Notes under the pieces: generated by a model | What the model was told of the DNA's origin: nothing | The model's input: only the letters and a program-made list of their open reading frames with translations | Databases searched by the model: none | Origin: an uncultured Sphingomonas sp. | GTDB lineage: Bacteria; Pseudomonadota; Alphaproteobacteria; Sphingomonadales; Sphingomonadaceae | DNA: 36,757 bases | NCBI RefSeq assembly: GCF_937871615.1 | Contig: NZ_CALMPA010000047.1 | Location: 1 to 36,757, forward strand | Direction: 5' to 3' | Made by a program: the position numbers and the translations under genes | Shown here: positions 30,782 to 36,757 of the stretch, one piece after another | Layout: each line of letters starts with the position of its first letter | Numbering within the stretch: position 1 is the first letter of the stretch

Positions 30782-30978
30782 AATGTCATCTCCACCTCGA
30801 CGTGATCATCGGCCGTCGGCGCGGTGCAGACCCGGAAAGGTTGCAGCGGGTCTCCAGTCCGGACGATCGACACACGGCCCGGTCGATCGTCGAACAGGCG
30901 GCCGGCGACGCGATTGGCGTTCTCGCGGCTGCAGAGCTGGAGGCGCTTGGGCGACAGTTTAAGACACGCGGCGAACAT
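30778..30978 (-). CDS. Small hypothetical protein, 66 aa
   Basis: This 66-aa basic protein (FAACLKLSPKRLQLCSRENA, then GRVSIVRTGDPLQPFRVCTA) looks strand-rich and globular. GGAGG and a second GGAG precede the ATG at 30978, a strong ribosome site. It overlaps the thermonuclease start by 4 nt, so it is translated first and coupled to it. The family is not recognised. It lies 42 nt downstream of the DUF6927-like gene, in the same transcript. Confidence 0.7.
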   Translation of the reverse strand: MFAACLKLSPKRLQLCSRENANRVAGRLFDDRPGRVSIVRTGDPLQPFRVCTAPTADDHVEVEMTF

Positions 30979-31020
30979 GATGGCTCCTCCCTGCTGCGGG
31001 AATGATACTGGCTGATGCAC

Positions 31021-31629
31021 TCATGCAAAGATCGTCTTGTGAACTTTGGTCACGGGGACAATCGCCCATTCGCGCTCCATGAACCGGCTGATCGCATAGC
31101 CGCAGCGGGTCTCGGGATCGCGGAAGCTCAGGCGGCGGCCGCGCTTCACGACGATAAATTCGTCGCCCACATGGCCATCGGAGAAGGTCAGGGCCTGGGC
31201 TAGCTTGATCCGGTCGCCGTCCTCGATCCTGCGCGCTCGGCGGGCAAGATTGGCGCGGCACCGGGCGCGCCAGTCCAGGGCGTGCTCTCGGTCCGTCGGC
31301 GTGAGAAGATCGAGGATGTGGCCCGGGCAGCTATCCTCACAGGGTCCGACGGATTCGTCCATATCCTTGTAGCCGAAGTGCTCGCCCGATTTGCTTTTCG
31401 GATTCCACATCACCTTGCAGACGATGGCAAAGACCTCTTTGCCGATGCCGTCGACCATCACCTGAGCCGCGGCATAATAGGTGCGGTTCTGTGGGCAGGA
31501 CGAGGCGAGTACCTTCAGGCCCTTGATGGTCCCGTCCGCCTCACGGCTGTAGGTGAACTGCGCGTCCAGATAGTCCTTGGCGGTCTTGTGACCGCCCATG
31601 TGGTAGCGGGACATGGTGAGCCAGCCCAT
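31021..31629 (-). CDS. DUF6927-like protein
   Basis: This 202-aa protein has the N-terminus MGWLTMSRYHMGGHKTAKDY, continuing LDAQFTYSRE, which I recall from the DUF6927 type; the name is tentative. Later blocks are YYAAAQVMVDGIGKEVFAIV, a Cys pair in VGPCEDSCPGHILDLL, and a basic helical segment (ARCRANLARRARRIEDGDRI). The C-terminal part (DEFIVVKRGRRLSFRDPETR) is beta-rich. AGGAGA lies before the ATG at 31629; the open frame to 31851 overlaps ArdC and is rejected. The neighbours (ArdC upstream by 43 nt, 66-aa gene downstream) suggest one operon with anti-restriction functions. No catalytic role known. Confidence 0.76.
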   Translation of the reverse strand: MGWLTMSRYHMGGHKTAKDYLDAQFTYSREADGTIKGLKVLASSCPQNRTYYAAAQVMVDGIGKEVFAIVCKVMWNPKSKSGEHFGYKDMDESVGPCEDSCPGHILDLLTPTDREHALDWRARCRANLARRARRIEDGDRIKLAQALTFSDGHVGDEFIVVKRGRRLSFRDPETRCGYAISRFMEREWAIVPVTKVHKTIFA

Positions 31630-31672
31630 CGGTGTCTCCTGTGGTGTCGAGGGAAGATAGGATCGCGACAGC

Positions 31673-32614
31673 TCATGCCGCCTGCGGGATTGGCGCCACG
31701 GCCTCGGTCGGTGCCTCGATCCCGCTGCCGTCGCCGAAGGCGAGCAGGTAGTTGAAGGCTTGTTCGGCCTTGGAGGAGGCGTGGATGATCGCGGTCTTGT
31801 CGGCGCGCAAAATGCCGAGCCAATGGGCAACGTAGCTCGCATGATTGTCATGCAATTCGTTGGGCAGGCCCAGATTGGCGCAGATCAGGCCGCTTCCGAT
31901 CTCGGCCACGAGCTCTTCGAAACTATAGGCTCGATCGCCGAACCTTTTGCCGAAAGTCCGCGCCAGGCGCGAGCTACCGCCTGACCAATGCACGGTCTCG
32001 TGCGCCCTCACCGATGCGTAATGATCCATCGTGGTGAATGACCGGCGATGTGGCATCTGGATGTAGTCGAATGTCGGGTGAAAAAAGGCCCGGTCGCCGC
32101 CATGACGAACCTCGGCCGGCACCCGGTCGAAGAACTGGTCGATGGCGCATTGCCGGGCGGATGGATCGATCGGCGCAAGCGCCTCGGCGTCAGGGTAGAA
32201 ATAGGCCGGGAGCCCGTCGATCTGATCGGCGTTGAACACGAGATAGTGCCTAAGAAAGCGGATGCTGCGCTCGCTCTCGGCACCGGTTACGGGGTCCGCC
32301 TCGGTCTTCTTGAAATTCGAGTAGTAGACGGAAAGCGACCCGTGCTCGCCGCGGCGGACATGGCCGCCAAGCGCTTCGGCCTGGCGGTAAGTCATCCAGA
32401 AACGCGAGCGATAGCCGTTCGCGTCCGCGATCGCCCAGAGGTAGACCGTGTTGATGCCCGTGTACGGCGTGCCGCAATGGCGCAGCGGACGGCCACCGGC
32501 ACCGGCCACGCGCCAGGGCCGGGTCCAGGGCGGAACGCCCTCCTCGAGCTTGCGGATGATGAGATCAGTGATTTCGGCCGCGACATCGCGGCTCGGACGG
32601 GCTTTCACGGACAT
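31673..32614 (-). CDS. ArdC-type anti-restriction protein (zincin-like)
   Basis: This 313-aa protein matches the ArdC family. The N-terminal domain (DVAAEITDLIIRKLEEGVPP, PWTRPWR, GTPYTGINTVYLW) binds single-stranded DNA in studied members. The C-terminal metallopeptidase-like domain has HETVHWSG, giving the HExxH at 205-209, and Glu238 in FEELVAEIGSGLICAN. ArdC proteins protect incoming DNA from restriction during conjugation. GGAG lies 8 nt before the ATG at 32614. It is 97 nt downstream of the large ParB-like gene and belongs to the same leftward run. Confidence 0.9.
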   Translation of the reverse strand: MSVKARPSRDVAAEITDLIIRKLEEGVPPWTRPWRVAGAGGRPLRHCGTPYTGINTVYLWAIADANGYRSRFWMTYRQAEALGGHVRRGEHGSLSVYYSNFKKTEADPVTGAESERSIRFLRHYLVFNADQIDGLPAYFYPDAEALAPIDPSARQCAIDQFFDRVPAEVRHGGDRAFFHPTFDYIQMPHRRSFTTMDHYASVRAHETVHWSGGSSRLARTFGKRFGDRAYSFEELVAEIGSGLICANLGLPNELHDNHASYVAHWLGILRADKTAIIHASSKAEQAFNYLLAFGDGSGIEAPTEAVAPIPQAA

Positions 32615-32711
32615 AGCTGATGCTCCGGCGAGGTGAGGATGGTTCGGGCACGGGCGGGGACGATCTGACCATCGGCGGTGACGCGAGGTGGATCGCCCCT
32701 CCCCCACCAGG

Positions 32712-34817
32712 TCAGGCTTCGACCGGCTCGATCACCGTGTCGTCAGCCATGGGCTCGCCGTCGGCCTCGCCCGCAATCGGCATTTCGAGGGTATCGGGGT
32801 CTTCGCCACGACGATCGGTCGGGCACGGCTCCGCAGCACCAAAGCGCATCACGTCAGGCACCCATGCAAGCACGGCCTCCTTCGTCTCCGGCTCGACGAT
32901 GGCGGCGCCGGCGAAGAGCTTCTCGCAGCTCTCGGAGATCTCCGTCTTCTTGAGGGTGGCGTGCCGGGCCGTCAGTGCGCCGCCGCCGACCTCGTGGAGC
33001 AGGCTCAAGATGCTGCCCTTGTTGACCCGATCGAAGAAGTTTTCCGCGGTCGGGCGCCACCAGCTCGCAACGTCGATCTCAAGGATCGAGGCCAACCGAT
33101 TGTGGATGGCTACCTGGCCACCGGCACCGCGCGGCTTTGCCTCGATCGACATGGCAACGATGTAGGCCAGCCATTGTGCCTTGCTGTCGTCGTCGAGCGC
33201 GCGAAAGCCTTCGAACCGATCAATCTCGTGATCGTGATCGCACCATCCGGCGTCGAGCCCGTCATGGGCTTCAGCCAGATATGAGCGCGCCCGGGAGCCG
33301 GGCAGGTCCGTCGAGACGGGGTCCTGAGGCGCATCGGCACAGATCGTCGTGCCATATTGGACGATCTCATCGGTCGAACCGCCACCGGCAAAGACGCGTG
33401 CGTCGATCATGACGAACAGAGCGTAATCGAGCGCGAGTGCCGGCTGTGCGAGCAGACAGGAGGCGAGGATGTCGCGGCGTTGTATGGCAAGCTCGTCGTA
33501 GAGCCGATTGCTGAGCGGCTTGCCGCCTGGTCCCACGGCCTCGGGTCTGCGTGCTGGCTCGGATGCATCCTTCACGCCGACGCGGAACCTGCCCACACTG
33601 CCCTCGTCGGGCTCGCCCTGCTCGTCGTCCTCAGCGTCGTCGGCCGCATCGGGTTCCTCGATGATGAGCTCCTGTTCACTGTAGAATTCGGAATCGAGGC
33701 GCATTTCACCCTGGGGGGTCAAGAGCAGAAACGCGCCCACATACGGCCGTAATTCATCGGGGAGCACGGGAGCGCGGTGTTCGATCGCATGGACCTCGGC
33801 AATCAGCCGATCGTCCTCCTGATCGAGCGCCTTGTAAGCTTCCTGCGAGATGGTCTCGTCCTGCATCTCGATTTCGAGCTGGCTGCGGCGCGCCTCGATC
33901 TCGCTCAGACGGGCGGACTGTTCGTCCGTCAGCGCGGGCGGCTGAAGGATGGCGCGATACAGGCCATGGGCGGCGTTTTGGGCATAATTGCTAGCAATCG
34001 GCCTGATCCAGGCGAGGCCCGTTTCCTCACCGATGCGCCGGGCCTCGGCTTCCATGATGTCGCCGGCGAGCCGATGCGCGATTTCCGGATTGTTCCAACG
34101 ATCATTGCCGTCGGAGAAGAGATCGCCGTCGACCTTACCCCCGGCTGCGCGATACCGCTCCTCGCCAACGAGGATAGCGATCGGATCGCTGGCCTTGAGT
34201 GTGTCGTTCGCGATGACGCGCCGGATGGTATCAGCCGTGACGTGGCCGTTCTGGTAGCTTTTCCAGACGAGGAGCTGCTTGTCGTGGTTTTCGGTCGATG
34301 CATAGGCCTTGGCGATATCGAGGGTGATCTCGCCCTTGCTCAGCGCATCGAAGATCGGCGCCGAGAGGGAAGCCAGGCGGAGCCGTCCTTCCACGAAGCG
34401 ACGTGTCACACCGAAACGCTTGGCGACCGCATCGAGATCGCCGGTCGAGCCGATGAAGTGCTGGAACGCGCGGCATTCCTCCGCAGGCGTCATCTTGAGC
34501 TGATGGAAATTGGTGGCGGTGGAGGTCTCGGACAATTCAGCATCGTCGCCGGTCAGGACCATGACGGGGACGTCGAAATCGACTTCCGAGATCGTGCCGC
34601 GCTCGGCGAGAAGACGCAGCGCGCGCCAACGGCGACCGCCGTCGAACACCTCGTAGGTGCCGCGCGGCTTCTTGGCCGGGGTGACGAGCAGGTTCTGAAG
34701 GACGCCCTTGGCCTCGATACTGGCGGCCATGGGCTCGATCTGCAGTTGCTCGTCGGGCGCCGTGCGGACGTTGATCGGCGAAAGCCGCAGCTTGGCAAGT
34801 TTGATGGTCTGAATCAC
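32712..34817 (-). CDS. Large ParB/RepB/Spo0J-like protein
   Basis: This 701-aa protein has an N-terminal ParB domain (RLSPINVRTAPDEQLQIEPM, ASIEAKGVLQNLLV, FDGGRRWRALRLL). A helix-turn-helix region follows (LDAVAKRFGVTRRFVEGRLR). The long C-terminal half has a charged central region (ALDQEDDRLIAEVHAIEHRA), an acidic linker (PDAADDAEDDEQGEPDEGS) and a conserved end domain. Length is over twice that of chromosomal ParB, typical of plasmid and ICE 'ParB-like' proteins. The start is taken as GTG (34817) with GAGGAG 8 nt upstream; the ATG at 34859 sits inside the G-rich spacer. No ParA is in the window. Role: DNA binding, possibly regulatory or for stability. Confidence 0.88.
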   Translation of the reverse strand: MIQTIKLAKLRLSPINVRTAPDEQLQIEPMAASIEAKGVLQNLLVTPAKKPRGTYEVFDGGRRWRALRLLAERGTISEVDFDVPVMVLTGDDAELSETSTATNFHQLKMTPAEECRAFQHFIGSTGDLDAVAKRFGVTRRFVEGRLRLASLSAPIFDALSKGEITLDIAKAYASTENHDKQLLVWKSYQNGHVTADTIRRVIANDTLKASDPIAILVGEERYRAAGGKVDGDLFSDGNDRWNNPEIAHRLAGDIMEAEARRIGEETGLAWIRPIASNYAQNAAHGLYRAILQPPALTDEQSARLSEIEARRSQLEIEMQDETISQEAYKALDQEDDRLIAEVHAIEHRAPVLPDELRPYVGAFLLLTPQGEMRLDSEFYSEQELIIEEPDAADDAEDDEQGEPDEGSVGRFRVGVKDASEPARRPEAVGPGGKPLSNRLYDELAIQRRDILASCLLAQPALALDYALFVMIDARVFAGGGSTDEIVQYGTTICADAPQDPVSTDLPGSRARSYLAEAHDGLDAGWCDHDHEIDRFEGFRALDDDSKAQWLAYIVAMSIEAKPRGAGGQVAIHNRLASILEIDVASWWRPTAENFFDRVNKGSILSLLHEVGGGALTARHATLKKTEISESCEKLFAGAAIVEPETKEAVLAWVPDVMRFGAAEPCPTDRRGEDPDTLEMPIAGEADGEPMADDTVIEPVEA

Positions 34818-34858
34818 CGGGGTCACTCCTCTTGGCGTCCGGCAATTCCCGGACACCA

Positions 34859-34891
34859 CCCCGCTCCCCCTTCCCTCTTTCCCAAGAGCGG
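34859..34891 (-). repeat. G-quadruplex-capable tract with hairpin before ParB-like gene
   Basis: On the minus strand G runs of 3, 3, 5 and 4 (34859-34883) have loops of 5, 2 and 3 nt. The same stretch is framed by CCGCTC/GAGCGG and holds CTCTT/AAGAG. It lies about 40 nt upstream of the GTG at 34817. The rest of the gap to 34925 shows nothing further. Confidence 0.52.
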
Positions 34892-34925
34892 CCCCGGGGC
34901 ACGATTCACCAAGGACGAACCGCGC

Positions 34926-36757
34926 TCATCCAGGGCCGCCAAGGATGCGTCCCAGGATGTCCGCGGCCTCGTTCACCGGCAGGAACACCCGTGTGCGGTA
35001 CTGGATGACCTCGGTGAAGCACCCCAGGGATTTCAGCCAGGCGAGCTGATCCGAGGGCGCGCCGATCAACTCGACGCGATGATGCCGGTTCACCATCGAG
35101 CGGCGGATCGTCATGGGGAACGGGCGGCCAATATCGACGCTGCGACCGGAATGAGCCGACTTGATGATGTCGGCGGGCGGAAGATTCTCGGCACGATCAA
35201 TGCCGAGCTTGGTGAAGAGCTGAACGACATGTTCGTCGAAAACGAGCCTGCCGAGCCAGCTATTGCCCGCCTTGTCGGCGATGCGGTTGACCACAAGATG
35301 ATCGCTGGGCAACGCCGACCAGATCGGCAGGAGCAATCCAGTCGCGAGGCGGATCGTCTCGGTATCGACCTTGTTCGCCGCTTCGTCGGCTTCCGTCTGC
35401 CAGTTCTCGCAGAAGGCGTCGCGGCCGATGATCTTCCACGCGCTCTCGAACAGCTCATGTTCGCGAATATATTCGCGCCGGGTTGGCCGGGTGAGTTCGA
35501 AGCGCGGGATCGGCGTCCCGTCCTTCTCCTCCATGAGCGCCCGAGCGCGAGTTTGCAGAGCAACCATCCCGGACTTGGCATTGATCAGAAACACGGCCGT
35601 GCTGTCGCTCTCGGCGATGCGTAGCACGCGCTCCAGGGTGACGGGTGTGCGCCGCCGTGCGATTTCGATGGTCAGCAAGTGCGATGTCGCACCGCTGACC
35701 GGGTCGGTTCGTAGCAGCGTGTCGTCGATCAACGTGGCGGAATCGACGAGGATGGTCTCGACCCCGACATCGAGCCGGCCAGCCTCTCGCGCGGCCGAGA
35801 CGCGGGTTTCGACCAAAGACAGGAATTCCTCGAAAATGCTGTTCTGCAAGCCAATCGGAAGCGCGAGGATACGGTTGAGCCACCGCTGGATGGGCGGCAA
35901 CTCGTCCTTCATGACACCATCCTTGTCACAGAGTTCGAGACCGGTTCGGTCCTCGAAATCCGCGTGCGAGATGCTGGTCAGCTTGCCGTCGACAAGAAGA
36001 TGGAACCAGGTGACCAGCGCGGCGCAGGCATATTCGCTTTCAAGATTGTCGGCCGGATCGAACAGGTTCTGGCCGCCGGTTTGACGCTGGCCCCGCGTGA
36101 GGGCGCCGAGGCTGTCGAGCCGCCGCGCGATCGTGCTGGTGAAGCGCAGCTCGCCCTTGCAGTCCGTTGTGACAGGCCGAAACAGCGGGGTGCTCGCCTG
36201 ATGGGTGCGATGGGTGCGGCCGAGACCCTGGATCGCCCGGTCGGCGCGCCAGCCCGGCTCGAGCAACAGGTGCACGCGCTGCTCCTGGTTCGGCACATCC
36301 CTTGACGCGTGATAGGATCGGCCCGTCCCACCGGCGTCCGAGAAGATGAGGATGCGCTTCAACCCCTGCATGAAGGCCGCGGCCTCTGCCTGGCTGGTGC
36401 GGGTCGAGCGGGTCTCCAGCTTCTGGCGGCCATCGCCGGTCGAGATCAGGCGCTTGGTCCTGCCGGTGACTTCGGCCACGCAGTCATGCCCGAAATGCTC
36501 CAGCACACCGTCGAGCGCCGACATGATCGGTGGCAGCGAACACAGATGTTCGATCATCAGTGCCCGGGCAGCCTCCGCCTCCGGATTATAGACGGGATTG
36601 CCGGCATCATCCGTCATCGGCTCCGATCGCTGCGTACCGGTGTCGTCGGTGAAAACGCGCATCTGACGGGTCGGGAAGGCACGTTCGAGATAGTCGATGA
36701 CATATTCTTTGCAGTCGCAGTTTATGTCGAGCGTGGCAGCGGGAGGCGCAGATTTCC
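34926..36757 (-). CDS. Strawberry-notch-type helicase, C-terminal part (cut by edge)
   Basis: This is the C-terminal ~610 residues of a long protein that enters from the right edge. The frame is open from base 36757 and reads LDYLERAFPTRQ-like (IDYLERAFPTRQMRVF) into the first internal Met at 36662, so that Met is not the true start. Counting from that Met, the helicase-C core is visible: RILIFSDAGGTGRSYHAS (103-120), VHLLLEPGWRADRAIQGLG (130-148) and RTHRTHQ (149-155, motif VI). ARRLDSLGALTRGQRQTGGQ follows. This pattern is that of strawberry-notch-like proteins, on mobile elements often fused to a DNA methylase; an upstream domain is outside the window. It leads the ParB/ArdC run and ends 108 nt before the ParB-like start. 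Confidence 0.88.
   Translation of the reverse strand, partial: KSAPPAATLDINCDCKEYVIDYLERAFPTRQMRVFTDDTGTQRSEPMTDDAGNPVYNPEAEAARALMIEHLCSLPPIMSALDGVLEHFGHDCVAEVTGRTKRLISTGDGRQKLETRSTRTSQAEAAAFMQGLKRILIFSDAGGTGRSYHASRDVPNQEQRVHLLLEPGWRADRAIQGLGRTHRTHQASTPLFRPVTTDCKGELRFTSTIARRLDSLGALTRGQRQTGGQNLFDPADNLESEYACAALVTWFHLLVDGKLTSISHADFEDRTGLELCDKDGVMKDELPPIQRWLNRILALPIGLQNSIFEEFLSLVETRVSAAREAGRLDVGVETILVDSATLIDDTLLRTDPVSGATSHLLTIEIARRRTPVTLERVLRIAESDSTAVFLINAKSGMVALQTRARALMEEKDGTPIPRFELTRPTRREYIREHELFESAWKIIGRDAFCENWQTEADEAANKVDTETIRLATGLLLPIWSALPSDHLVVNRIADKAGNSWLGRLVFDEHVVQLFTKLGIDRAENLPPADIIKSAHSGRSVDIGRPFPMTIRRSMVNRHHRVELIGAPSDQLAWLKSLGCFTEVIQYRTRVFLPVNEAADILGRILGGPG

Noticed and set aside
33777-35624. 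615-codon plus-strand open frame
   Set aside because: It is antisense to the large ParB-like and helicase genes, which have clear motifs and ribosome sites. Long antisense frames are common in GC-rich DNA.
1-36757. CRISPR arrays, tRNA or rRNA genes, insertion sequences
   Set aside because: No regular short repeats with spacers, no cloverleaf or rRNA-like segment and no transposase was seen.

Overview
The window looks like accessory DNA from a sphingomonad-type alphaproteobacterium (Sphingomonas/Sphingobium/Novosphingobium group). The reasons are high GC over most of its length, frequent AGGAGA-type ribosome sites, a CGA/TCG-rich codon style, and gene families that travel together on alphaproteobacterial plasmids and integrative elements: DUF736, DUF2493, DUF3768, ArdC, PRTRC and a strawberry-notch-type helicase. 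No rRNA, tRNA, CRISPR array or transposase was seen. The assignment comes from reading alone; no database search was possible.

Region 1 (1-8.4 kb, all minus strand) is a defence-like cargo block. It holds an XRE/ImmA-IrrE protein that overlaps a 'beta family' protein by ATGA, with a perfect inverted-repeat operator in front. Next come a three-part DUF262 / HNH / AlbA_2 protein and a MotA/TolQ-like protein with a long coiled tail resembling ZorA of Zorya, running into the left edge. Two adjacent genes of unknown function (6.8-8.4 kb) lie between this block and the recombinases.

Region 2 (8.5-11.0 kb) has two tyrosine recombinases on the minus strand, overlapping by ATGA.

Region 3 (11.0-19.4 kb) carries small plasmid/ICE-type genes with long structured spacers: a coiled-coil protein, DUF2493, a HEPN (AbiU2-like) protein, SSB, a PemK/Phd-type toxin-antitoxin pair with its operator, and DUF736. 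Two pairs of intergenic elements recur here. One pair (12058-12231 and 14812-14945) keeps the same helices while the paired bases change, which points to a conserved folded RNA or DNA element. The other pair (11250-11372 and 15105-15208) sits just upstream of the plus-strand genes.

Region 4 (19.4-29.7 kb, minus strand) is a long operon-like run: DUF3768, a PP-loop protein, two unknown proteins, and a complete PRTRC cassette (ThiF, A, B, F, C, E, ParB). By motif, the cassette has the parts of a ubiquitin-like conjugation pathway: small modifier, E1, E2-like protein and JAB peptidase. A DpdA/TGT-like protein heads the run.

Region 5 (29.7-36.8 kb) has one plus-strand gene. Then, on the minus strand and read right to left, come a strawberry-notch-type helicase (cut by the right edge), a large ParB-like protein, ArdC, a DUF6927-like protein, a 66-aa protein and a secreted thermonuclease. 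This is the usual make-up of an early-entry or maintenance module. Three spacers in regions 4 and 5 carry G-quadruplex-capable tracts in the transcript strand.
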